NCBI RefSeq assembly: GCF_020080835.1
Contig: NC_058164.1
Span: 23,833,510-23,897,509 of the forward strand
Source: Cotesia glomerata
Lineage: Eukaryota; Arthropoda; Insecta; Hymenoptera; Braconidae
Direction of reading: 5' to 3'
Length of the DNA: 64,000 bases
Shown here one piece after another: positions 11,860-21,927 of this stretch (positions are counted from its first letter, which is position 1; each line of letters starts with the position of its first letter). The position numbers and the translations under genes were made by a program. The notes beneath the pieces are model-generated. The model saw only the letters and a program-made list of their open reading frames with translations. It did no database searches and was not told the origin of the DNA.

Positions 11860-12663
11860 TTTTTTTTTTTTTTATAAAAGTTTTGTGATTTTCAACCCTC
11901 ATAACTTTTGTTCTATCCATTGTTTTATTATAAAACCAAAAGCATTTTTCATGATTTTCCACCCTGAAAATTATGCAATTGGTCCCATTCGATTATTTAA
12001 ACTGCAAGTATGCGAAACTTGAAAAACACCCCTTTGGAGGCTAAACTTTGAGGGGTAGTTTCACCCCCTAGAAATGTTTTTCCGCAGATAAAAAAAAATA
12101 CGTGTCTCTTAGATTTCGACGGAGAATAACATATCTCAGTTTCATCAAAATCGGAGGGGGACACCGGAGAGAGTTTCCTTGTTAGAATTCCGAAATCTAC
12201 GTTGATACCAAGAAAATTCGTTGAGTATAACTGTTTCGCTGTAACCACCTTTATCAAAAACAAACATTGTTTCTATCTCCGGCGTAGGAACTGCTTGATA
12301 CATATTTATTACCGGCCAGTTCGAAATAAATTCTTCGTAAATTTCTACAAAAAATTTAATTCTTCGCGTTGGCGGGCTTATAAAGGCTTCACTGTCGTTC
12401 AGCAGAACGAAATCAGCTTCATGGCTTGCTAGAAAAATTCTGTCGTTGCCCCAAAATCCTATGGTTCCAAATTCTGATCTATAATTATCGAACAAGTATC
12501 TCTAAATTCAAAAATAATTAGTTAATAAAAAGCCTATTAATATTTTCTATTCGTATAAACTTACCATCATATTGTTGAACAAATCTAAACCGTCTTTAGG
12601 TGGAACTTGAATTTGCCCAATCACAAAATTTTAAATTATCACTAAAGCAATTGTTGCTCTCAT

Positions 12664-13059
12664 TTCTTAAGTAAGACTTGCTGCGAGGAAGGTTTAGTTA
12701 TTACTAGTTTTGGCTGCACACAATATTTATATTCTAAATAATATTTGTAATTGTTTAGTCACCCTAGTTATTTTGTTTACATACTGCCGTGAATTGAAAC
12801 GAAGATATCGCATCATGATCTACCTGATTGCATGACCGTCAAAAAAAAAATAAGAGTTTAAAGAACCCAATTTGTTGACATTAGTTAATATTTTATTAAT
12901 GACACTGTCCTTTTTCCCTAACTTTGGAAATCGTAGAGTTGAAAACAACTCATTGTTTAGTAACAAACATTGTGGGGCGCGTAGAATAATTGTAATTTTG
13001 CTAACACGTAAATTTAAATTCAATCAATGATTTATACAAAAAAATTACATTCACACAAG
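12664..13059. other. Upstream flank of the IR unit, no gene
   Basis: This is the 5' side of the broken IR gene. It contains a decayed relative of the plus-strand motif seen at 17234-17374 (CATGATCTACCTGATTGCATGACCGTC, here without an open frame) and a segment (near 12970-13060) shared with 20405-20500. No other coding signal is seen. Confidence 0.4.
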
Positions 13060-13912
13060 GAAAAAAAATTAGGAAAACGGTTGACCCCGAAGGCCATCCC
13101 TGCAACTTCCCGCTAATTTCATACCTAGGCACTTAAAATTGCACTTATGACATTTTTGAGCTCTTCAAGCTAAAAAATACAATTTATGTGTTATTTTGAG
13201 CTCTCTGAGCTCAAAGAGATAGCTTTCCTATGCTTTTGAACTCTTCGAGCTCAAAAATCTTATTAAAGTTCGATAAAACACGATTTTTAAAATTTTCAAA
13301 CTGCTATAACTTTTGAATGAATCAACCGATCATGTAGTTTTTTGAGCTCTATAAATAATTTGCAAAAAAATTGATCTGTTGAAACATTTCGGAGTTATTA
13401 CAAAAAAACACTTTTTTCGACAACGATATCTCGCGAACGTATCAACCGATTCTGACGCTTTTGGTGGCGATCGATGCGGGTTTTCAAGGTTAAGAGCTGC
13501 TTAGTTTTTGAGGTCGATCGGTTCAGCCAATTCGGAGATATTTTAAAAAGATGAAAAAATAAAACAACTTTTGTTTTCACTTTTTTTGCAATTTCTCGAA
13601 ATCTACTGATCCGAATTGGTTCCAACTTACAGGAAATCTAAGTTTGGCGAAGTCCTTTCAAATGACACCAACTGCGATCAAATCGGTCAAACCGTTCAGA
13701 AGTTATAAGAGGTTTACACACAAACACACACACACACACATACATACAGGCGTACGGACATCATCGTAAAAATAGTTAGGAAAGCTTTTTAAGGCTCCAA
13801 AACATCGAGATCTGTTGAAACCTCGATTTTTGCATAACGGGGTAAAACCAATAACTTCCCGATTTTTCGAAAATCAATGATTTTCTTAGCGGGAAGTTAA
13901 AAATTAAAACTC
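13060..13912. mobile_element. ~0.85 kb non-autonomous element ending in GCGGGAAGTT motifs, copy 1
   Basis: Close copies lie at 39403-40255 and, inverted, at 55950-56885, where one interrupts an IR exon. The paralogous flank near 20500 lacks it. The ends carry inverse phrases (AACTTCCCGCTAA near 13103 and TTAGCGGGAAGTTAA near 13887). The inside has repeated GAGCTC palindromes (near 13158, 13198, 13247, 13344) and an AC microsatellite. There is no reading frame of note. Confidence 0.65.
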
Positions 13913-14178
13913 TTATTACAATCTGATTTAAAATATTTGCTTAAATTTTTTTGATAACAATACACAGAATAGTTACTAGGATTACTGATTAACACTAAAG
14001 GGTCAAATCAAACATAGTAATCTTGGTATATTATTTTAATTACAATTGTAGTACATTCAAAGTTGTATATTACACTTAAATTACAAAAGAACATCTGGTA
14101 AGTTCCAAATACACTTGATTAACTTAACTCGCAGCTTCCAATACAATTCATCTAATTTAACAGCATATTTTTTAACAG

Positions 14179-17090
14179 TTATCTGTAAAATCTCTTGAAT
14201 AGCAGGCTGAATCCCAAAAGAAAAAAACGCACGATAAATATTGAAAATTGTTTCGCTTTAGATAAAGAGGCAAGAATTTTTGTTTTGTTTAACGTGAACA
14301 TTTTTATTGAGTATTCTGTAATAAAACAAACTATTGAAGAAAATAGACCTATTCCAAGTAAATAAAATGCGAATATAATGTCCTCCAGCTCAATCGGTCG
14401 ATGATAGTTTTTGATAGAATATTCGATTACTTTACACTTTTCCTTGGTTTTTTCTTTCGCATTTTTTTTCCAAAAATCGAAAATTCCAGACTGTGCCAAG
14501 CGAATAACCGCATTGTTGACACGGTGCCTTAAAGCCCAGTTGGGAGACATTTTAAATGCGGCGTAGCTAAACCTAACGAAATTTTTAGGCGTATGCAAAT
14601 TATGGCGAAGTATTAAGTTTTTTAAATTATTCCACCGATCAATGCAAGCGATTGATGTATCATTGATGTAATCTTTACATTTATTGCCAAATACAGTTTT
14701 TTTGTATAACGGCGTTCCTTTGATGTATTCTTCACTGACTTCATTTGCGTAAATATGAGTGTAACGAGGATCCTCTAGATCGTCTAGAGTCTCGACATTT
14801 TTTCTGTACACAGGTTTGGTCAAAAAAGCTGCGAGGTGACCGGAAAAAGTTGCCTGCATGATCAGAAAGTATAAGAATATCACAAAAAAAAATATTCGGA
14901 TCTTAATTGTATTCATCCGCGTGGACAACGAATTGGTTATCAATAATCTTAAACACTCGAACACTGCGAAAGATATTCTGGAATTATTTCCACTATTTGA
15001 TAAATAAGCGACGATGAATACACTCAAAAGGATGGCTATTGTGGAAATTATGGTTAACCATCCGTAGAACTCAAACATTTTCTCCAAAGGCGTCGCCAAC
15101 CCTCGATTGTGTGTTACTATGTAATCATAGAAAATCTCAATTGGGTACGACTTATAAAAATGACTCATTGAGTACGATGTTGCATGAAGAGTACCCCAGA
15201 TAATTGGTGTAAAAGACAAATCGATAATACCCTCCTTTATCAATAGCGTTTTATTTAATTGTAATGTATGAATTGGTTTGCCGTGAGTTATTTCGACTGT
15301 TACATTTAAATAATCCGTTAAGATTTTGATAAATGGGATTTCTTTTTTAAATAATATGGAAACGAGCTGATGAGTATCATTGTCTTTAGTGATTAATCGA
15401 TCTAATTTTTTAAACGTTGGTTCAAAATGATTCTTCAATTTTGCTGTTGCTTTAATTTTGTGGCCGTTGAGTTTTTCAGTACGGTCAAAGAATATACTTT
15501 TGCAGAGCTTGAAACCCGCTAAAAATAATGTTCAATACTTAGTATATTTCTATTTCCTACACGGAAAAAATAGGTGCTGTCGGTAGGGGAGAAAGGGGTC
15601 AATTGAACCAAAAAAAGTTTAGTAGTTTTTTACTATTCGAATTAAAACAAAATAATAATTTTTTTTTCTCTTGGGATGGTAGTTTATTAAGTCTACTATC
15701 ATTATCAATGCATAAATTAGTCAATAAACAACGTGAATTTTAAAAAATTATTAATTTATCCAAACGCGTCGAATGGTTCAATTGACCCCCGCTCGGGGGC
15801 AATTGAACCACTGCTCGGGGTCAATTGAACCAATACAATTTAAAACTCAAACCCGAACTTTTAATAAATGACATATTAATTGTTACTTGCTAATTTTACT
15901 GTTGCACATTTTTAATGCACAGATGTTATATTAAATAAGTTAACAATCAATTTAAAAATAATTTTTATTATAAATTTAGTTTATCAAATTGTTAGGTTAT
16001 TCCCCTAAGTATTTTTCACGTACAGTCAAGGTGCACGCGCATGTCCCATGCTTCTCCGTATGGTTCAATCGTTTCCGGGACTGTTGAGGACTATAAAGTA
16101 TAAGTATATACAACTACTACAATTCAAACTTTATCAATTGATTAAAAAATTGATATATTATTAAACAATTTGTCACCAGCGGAAAAAAAGTTTACATGCC
16201 TAAAAATAAGAAAATCTCAATTTTTCCAAATTTATTAATCGCAATGATTTCAAATTTTGATCATATCCGAGTTTAACATATTAAAATCTAATTCTAAGAG
16301 CATGAAGCGTTTTTTCAATTTTTTCCATATTTTAAGTCGAGTGGTTCAATTGACCCCTTTTTCCCCTATACATTTCGTGCATTCTAATTTTTTTTTCTAA
16401 TCGGAGAAATGAATTTTTTGTTCTTATCAAACTCACCAAATTCAAATTTAGTATCTTTGTTATATGTGGTTTTAAAAGTTCTCCACTTTGAAACGTTTCC
16501 AGTAGACTGATTGAACGTCTCCATGGTCCAAAGTGATGGAGCGATATTTGCAAAAGAGTTCAAGGTTCTAATCGTAACTTTTCCTTCTTTTACAGAACAA
16601 TAATAAACCTTGGAATTTTGAAATAGCTTTTGATACCATTGAAATACGTTTTGTTTGGTATTTTTTATGTTACCTCTCTTATGAAAAACAAACATCGTTT
16701 CTATTTCCAACATCGGTTTCGCGTTAAGCGGATTCACTTTGGGCATAAGATGAAATGATTTGTCGAAAACCGCCACTAAAAATTTGATTCTTCGTACTGG
16801 CGATCTTTTAAACACCTTACTGTCATTCAGTAGAACGAAATCGACTTCATCGTCTGCTAGAAAAACTCTGTCCGTGCCCCAAAATCCTATGGTTCCAAAT
16901 TCCGTTTGACAATTATCGAACAAGTATTTCTAAATTCAAAAATAATAGTTCATAAAAAGCCCAATAATATTGACTCTTTCTAAAAACTTACCATCATGTT
17001 GTTGAACAAATCTAGACCGTCTTCAGATGGAACTTGAATTTGCCCAATCACAAAATTTTGAACCAACATTAAAACAATTAGTTTCTTCAT
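14179..17090 (-). CDS. Divergent ionotropic receptor, intact three-exon gene (block copy 1)
   Basis: Exons are 16992-17090, 16437-16929 and 14179-15518, with GTAAGT and GTGAGT donors and TTTAG/TTTTAG acceptors; phases are 0 then 1, and the spliced frame is open for 643 residues. Residues 1-16 are a signal peptide (MKKLIVLMLVQNFVIG). Exon 2 is the divergent extracellular N-terminal part (FDNCQTEFGTIGFWG). Exon 3 carries the iGluR-like core: first ligand-binding half, VTHNRGLATPLEKMFEFYGW, M1 (about 351-370), pore region with FECLRLLI, M2 (about 406-424) ending SGHLAAFLTKP, second ligand-binding half with RLAQSGI, and M3 (about 580-599). A hydrophobic tail follows near 620-636. Such receptors act as ligand-gated cation channels in chemosensory dendrites; ligand and co-receptor are unknown. 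The canonical SYTA-type M2 motif is replaced by SGHLAAF, as in highly divergent IRs. Intron 2 holds a 781-bp TA-flanked element. Confidence 0.88.
15586..16366. mobile_element. 781-bp MITE-like element in IR intron 2 (copy 1)
   Basis: The ends GGGGAGAAAGGGGTCAATTG and the inverse (CAATTGACCCCTTTTTCCCC) are flanked by TA on both sides, suggesting a Tc1/mariner-type target. GGTTCAATTGACCCC is repeated internally near 15774-15830. It is present at the same intronic site in the other block copy (41931-42711), so it predates the duplication. Confidence 0.65.
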
Positions 17091-17233
17091 TTTCAAAGTT
17101 AGACTTACTGTGAGCAAGTTTGAGCTCCTACTGCTTGATTGCTGCGTACAATATTAATATTCTTACTTATAACTGTAATTGTTTAGTCACTATAGTTTGT
17201 TTTGTAAATATCCGGTCTTTAATTAAAATAAAA

Positions 17234-17374
17234 ATGACGTATCATGATCTTGTTGATAGCGTGACCGTCAAAACAGTAGCAAATGTTTGTGGAACTCAAT
17301 TTATTGATCATCGTTACATATTTTATGAATATTACGGACTTGGTAAGCTAATTCCAACAATGATAAACAATTAG
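17234..17374 (+). other. Small plus-strand open frame conserved upstream of IR genes (unrecognised)
   Basis: Reading MTYHDLVDSVTVKTVANVCG and on to IPTMINN, about 46 codons, lies 145 bases upstream of the IR start codon and points the other way. A related frame at 55467-55604 differs by substitutions and one 3-base deletion that keeps the frame; a more distant one lies at 18400-18508. GGACTTG|GTAAGC inside it looks like a splice donor, so it could be a first exon. It matches no family I recognise and may be simply conserved upstream sequence. Confidence 0.3.
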
Positions 17375-17504
17375 TAGGGCTAAAAGATATTTATTCTTCA
17401 ATGACGAGCATTAACAGAAACATTATCATATAAATGTATAGCTCAGTTCACATTTTTATGCAAAGAAAATTCATCCAAACTGTTAATGATACAAATTCTC
17501 AAAT

Positions 17505-18325
17505 AGTCTGCGAAATTCAAAAATAAAAAAGCGCACGATAAATATTGAAAATTATTTCACTCTCGACAAAGATGGAAGAATTTTTGTTTTGTTTAACGTG
17601 AAAATTTTTTTTAAGTATTCTGCAATAAAACAAATGATTGAAGAGAATAAACCTATTCCAAGCAAAATAAATGCGAATATAATGTCCTCCAGCTTAATTG
17701 GTCGATGATAATTTTTTATTTTTCGTTAGAATATTCGATGTTTTCAAAAATTTTCTTGATTTTTTATTCAGTATCTTTGTTCCAAAAATCCAAAATTCCA
17801 GACTGTATCAAGCGCATAACTATATTGTTAACACGGTGTCATAAAGCCCAGTTGTGAGACATTGCTAGTATGCAGTAGTTGAACCTAACGGAATTCTTAG
17901 GAGTGTGCAAATTATGGCGAAGTATTAAATTTAATAAAGATCTTTGGTCATCAATGCAAGCGACTGATGTATCGTTGATGTATTGTTCACACTTACCGTC
18001 AAATACAGTTTCGTTGTATAACAGCGTTCTTTTGACGTAGTCTATACTCGTGCTAGAGGTATAAATATGAGTGTAACGAGGATTCTCTAGATCTTCTAGA
18101 GTCTCGACATTATTTCTGTACACAGGTTTGGTCAAAAAAGCTGCAAGGTGACCGGAAAAAGTTGCCTAGATGATCAAAAAGTACAAGAATATCACAGAAA
18201 AAAAAATTCGGATCATAATTGTATTCATCCGCGTGGACAACGAATTGGTTATCAATAATCTTAAACACTCGAACACTGCGAAAGATATTCTGGAATTATT
18301 TCCACTATTTGATAAAAATTTGTAA
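17505..18325 (-). pseudogene. Divergent IR exon 3 remnant with stops (block copy 1)
   Basis: The remnant starts abruptly at the linker after M1 (SGNNSRISFAVFECLRLLI), continues through M2, where a TAG replaces a glutamine codon in the ATFSGHLAAFLTKP region (near 18166), then through the second ligand-binding half up to SHNWAL followed by a stop (near 17839). Further downstream, pieces such as RLIQSGILDFWNK and the M3 region are recognisable in shifted frames to about 17505. The signal peptide, exon 2, first ligand-binding half and M1 are missing; the break at about 18325 goes straight into unrelated AT-rich sequence. The same remnant is at 43845-44650. Confidence 0.8.
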
Positions 18326-18908
18326 AAATGTGTTACAAATATAAATAATGCTGTGAAGCGGGAAAGAATAGGAGTTACAGTCTTTTATTAAAATAAAAAT
18401 GACGTATTATGATCATCTTGATAACGTGACAGTCGAATCAGTAACGAATGTTTGTGGAACTCAATTTATTGACTGTAGTTACATATTTTATAAAAAGCAC
18501 GAACTTTAATAATTTAATTTCGATGATAATCGACGATTTGTAGAACGAACCTTGCGAGCATACAGTGATAATAATAAACCGTACATGGGTCAAGTAAAAT
18601 CATTTTATTATTTGGTAACAAAAACTATTAGTCGCCTTTAATAAATTTGACTATATTAATACGTAGCTAAATTCATTTTTTTTTTTCGAAAAAGATTTCG
18701 GTAACACAAGGAAAAAAAAATTGATAATTTAGACAAAAATGTAATTAAAGTTATCTATAGAAGATTTACTATATTAATTTTTTTTTAGAAATATACGCAC
18801 AAAATCAATGACTAAACTAATTGATTAATGTTAAATTATATACTTTCTTTCACCAATCCAATGACTTTAACCGAACTAATGGAAAACCACTTTAATAGTT
18901 TGCGAAAT
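18326..18908. other. Spacer between IR remnants
   Basis: It contains the degenerate plus-strand relative of the small conserved frame (18400-18508) and, near 18575-18780, a 3'-flank segment (TACATGG...AAAATCATTTTATTATTTGG) shared with 50055-50200 downstream of another IR exon 3. No gene is seen. Confidence 0.4.
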
Positions 18909-19211
18909 TCAAAAATAACGAAACGCACAATATGTGTCGTAGATTGTTTCATAGTCAATGACCATGAACGTATTTTCGTTATGTCTAACGCGTAAGTTTT
19001 CAATAAGTTTTCTAGAATAAAAAAGTCCTTCTAATTCAATCGGTTGATGATAGTTTTCAATATTATCTTCCGTTTTTCTTAAATGATATGTTGCATTTTT
19101 ATAATTCAATTCTTGCCAAGGGCTTATCCAAACATTTGCAATTCCAGACTGTGCTAGACGTACAAGCAAATTGTTAATATGGTGTTTTAGAGCCGAGTTG
19201 TGAGACATCGG
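18909..19211 (-). pseudogene. Divergent IR C-terminal remnant lacking M3 (block copy 1)
   Basis: From MSHNSALKHHINNLLVRLAQ the frame follows the second ligand-binding half to NYHQPIELE, then jumps directly to the post-M3 tail: the whole M3 segment is deleted. After the deletion the family reading frame (ILENLLKTYALDITKI) is shifted relative to the open one, so the encoded tail is out of register. The 5' side is cut off by the TA-flanked element at 19214. It resembles the exon 3 at 50396-51622 most closely. Not functional. Confidence 0.75.
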
Positions 19212-19213
19212 TA

Positions 19214-20399
19214 CACAGTAAAAAATTTTGTGTAAAATCAACACAATCTTAGTGTTAGAATCCGTCAACACAATTTTAGTGTTAATTTTCAACACAAAAA
19301 ATAGTGTTGAATTTTTAACACAAATATTGTGTCAAAATTAACAGTAATTTTGTGTCAACTGTATCTAACACTAAAATTGTGTTGATTTTACACAAAATAA
19401 GTGTTAATTTACTTATTATTTGAGTTTGAATATAAAGAATAGGGAATTATTTAAAAATAAATAAATTTTTCATGGTTATTAAGAAAATTAGTTTATTTTA
19501 TTTCTTTAAATTTGAGTCAAGTACCAATAGTCTTCAACTTAAATATATGATTTACTCATCTTAAACTTACTTAATGCTTAATTTATTTTTTATAAATTAA
19601 TAACAATAATTAGTAATCATCACAGAATTTTCGGCATCCAATTCGTGCAATTCCCAGCTTTTAATGTATGGTAAATCTAAAACATTGATGACAAATGTCT
19701 GACATGTTTGTTCAGTAGCGTAACCAAAACATAAACATAATATTTCGTTGTGAACTATCAGTCATCTTTATAAAAAATAAAACTAGTGTCAGAAAATATA
19801 AAATAAAAATGCAAAAGAAAAACATAAAATCAATAAATTTTTTGATATTTTTTTTTATGAATTTGTTTAATTAACAGAGAAATTGTTCAAAGTCTGTCAT
19901 TTTTAATAACTATTATAAATTTTATCGTTAAATAATATTTTATTTAGTAAATTTATTATAGGAAAGTGAGGTTAGTTGAGCATTTTATATGATTATAAAT
20001 ACAGTAAACTTTTACTTACTTTAATGAATATCAAATTTACTCTTTTTTATTGAAAAAAACCTGGTACTTTTATCAAATATATTTAAATAAACTATTTTTC
20101 ACAATATTTAACACTTTAATTTATACGCACGCGTGGTTAAATAGCTGTCCGGTAATACAATGCGTTTGGTGCGTAAACTGAAGAAAGAACGCGCTAACAA
20201 CACAAACTTAGTGTTAATATTTCCCGCTTAGCACTAATTTTGTGTCATTTTATCTAGTAACACACAAAAAGTGTTGATATCGTGAAAACAACACTATTTT
20301 AATGTTAAAATTCAGGTAACACAAAAAAAGTGTCAAATTAACACACAATTTTTCAACACAGACCGTTTTTGACGCAAATACACAATATTTTTTACTGTG
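19214..20399. mobile_element. 1.19 kb TA-flanked element with CACAGTAAAAAATTTTGTGT-type ends, copy 1
   Basis: The ends CACAGTAAAAAATTTTGTGT and the inverse (ACACAATATTTTTTACTGTG) sit between TA dinucleotides. Near both ends there are arrays of short words such as AACACAA and TTAGTGTTA. It carries no transposase. The copy in the second block is 45549-46725, and a 212-bp relative is at 22478-22689. It abuts a truncated IR remnant. Confidence 0.7.
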
Positions 20400-20401
20400 T
20401 A

Positions 20402-20734
20402 TCATACATGGTCGGGCACGTAGAATAATTGGAATTTTGCTAACACGTAGATGTACACTCAATCAATGATTTGTACAAAAAGATTACATTCACACAAGGA
20501 AAAAAAAATTAAGACTTTTATTACAATCTGATTCAATTGTGGGAATTACTGATTTATACTAAAAGGTTAAATCAAACGAAGTAATCTTGGTATATTATTT
20601 TAATTACAATTGTAGTACATTCAAATTGTATATTACACTAAAATTACAAAAGTACATCTTGTAAGTTCCAAATACACTTGAATTACTTGATCCGGAACAA
20701 AATAAAATTTATCTAATTTAACAGCATATTTTTT
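20402..20734. other. IR downstream flank, no gene
   Basis: Conserved 3'-flank of IR units: the stretch GTATATTATTTTAATTACAATTGTAGTACATTCAAA also occurs near 14027-14060 and 40371. Nothing coding is seen. Confidence 0.4.
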
Positions 20735-21297
20735 TTACAGTTGATTGTGAAATCTCTCAACTAGTCTACGAAATTCGAAAATAAAAAAGCGCACGATAAA
20801 TATTGAAAATTGTTTCACTTTAGATAAAAATGCAAGAGTTTTTGTTTTGTTTAACATGAACATTTTTATTAAGTATTCTGCAATAAAACAAACAATTGAA
20901 AAAAATAGACCCATTAAAAGCAAAACAAATGCAAACATAACATCCTCCAGCTTAATCGGTCGATGATAGTTTTCGGTAGAATATTCGGTGGTTTCAAAAA
21001 TTTTCTTGGTTTCTTTTACCGTATTTTTGTCCCAAAAATCCAAAATTCCAGACTGTGCCAAGCGCATAACCATATTGTTAACACGGTGTCTTAAACCCCA
21101 ATTGTTAGTCATTGATAGTGAGGAGTAGCTAAATCTAACGGTATTTTTAGAAGTATGCAATTTATAGCGAGGTATTAATTGTAATAAAGATTTTTGTTTA
21201 TCAATGCAAGCGACTGATGGATCTTTGATGTATTGTTCACATTAAGTAGCTAAATTTGACGGAATTTTTAGGAGTGTGCAAATTATAGCGAAGTATC
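20735..21297 (-). pseudogene. Divergent IR C-terminal half (5'-truncated, block copy 1)
   Basis: The frame opens in the second ligand-binding half (CEQYIKDPSVACID at about 21240) and runs through RLAQSGILDFWDK, NYHRPIKLED and a good M3 (FAFVLLLMGLFFSIVCFIAEY) to a full family C-terminus ending FHNQL. Upstream of 21242 a second short piece from a different IR (RYNLHTPKNSVKFSY, 21243-21297) is joined head-on, then the element at 21298 begins. The signal peptide, exon 2, M1, pore and M2 are missing, so it cannot be a channel on its own. The copy at 47061-47622 is the same. Confidence 0.8.
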
Positions 21298-21927
21298 CCG
21301 GGTCAAAAAATTTAGTCTGTTTTATGATTAATCAAAATTTTTAATATTTTTCATTGAATTTAATTTTATTAAGTGTATCTATTACATATAAGAATTTAAT
21401 CTGTTTTTGCCCGTACTATTCCCAATTTAGACGAATTTCAGATCATTTAAAATTTTATAATAAAATTATTTTCTATTATTTCAAGATCAAAATCAGACTT
21501 TTTTTGTCACAATCATTTAACTGGTTTTGATCGCATCAAGGTCAAAAACAGATCAAAACGTTCATAATTTTTAGTCGGTTTTTGATCGCCTGTAGATCAA
21601 AAACAGACCTTTTACGAATTAGATAATAATAATAATAATAATATATTTATTTATTTATTATTATTTTATTCATGTCCTCGAAGATCCTCTACAGGGCGCA
21701 AATTTTAATTCTCTGAAATTGAAATAGTGACTATTCACTATTTCGTAGTGCAATATATACCAAGCGGTATTCTTCGCACTGCTAAATAATGAATACCGCT
21801 CATTAAATGATGCGTGAGAGCTTGAAAGTATAAAATTTAACATTAATCTTGTCATCTTGTCAACATTTTAATCTTGTCGATGTATTCCCTCGCGGTTTTT
21901 GAAATACCGCAAATTTTCGGTATTAAT

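Larger units (their letters stand above)
6362..12181 (+). mobile_element. Pogo/Tigger-like DNA transposon with ~680-bp inverted repeats, TTA target duplication
   Basis: Termini are CAAGGAAACTCTCTCCGG and its exact inverse, flanked by TTA on both sides (6359-6361, 12182-12184); the empty site with one TTA is at 38526-38528. The left inverted repeat runs 6362 to about 7040. Its right partner is in two pieces, about 9108-9476 and 11860-12181, separated by a second element. The interior encodes a degenerate DDE transposase (7298-8982). Typical pogo elements duplicate TA; TTA may be a chance extra T or a sign that this is a different IS630/DDE lineage. Confidence 0.85.
6186..12663 (-). pseudogene. 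Divergent IR exons 1-2 (copy 1), broken by a 5.8 kb transposon and a nonsense codon
   Basis: Exon 1 is 12565-12663 (starts MRATIALVII) with a GTAAGT donor; exon 2 begins at 12501, is interrupted at 12181, and resumes at 6361 to a GTGAGT donor after 6186. Removing the insertion and one TTA gives 493 nt, the same as the intact copy at 38353-38845. Three lesions separate it from that copy: codon 11 of exon 1 is TAA instead of CAA (12631-12633); a cysteine conserved in all exon-2 paralogues (FDNC) is tyrosine; and the element 6362-12181 splits the exon. It is therefore non-functional as written. The next exon 3 downstream is 1-552, which belongs to a different IR unit. In the second block copy the partner exon 3 is 33183-34462. 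Confidence 0.85.

Noticed and set aside
19250..20400. CRISPR-like array of AACACAA/TTAGTGTT words
   Set aside because: Short, irregular, palindromic words in a TA-flanked MITE; eukaryotic context.
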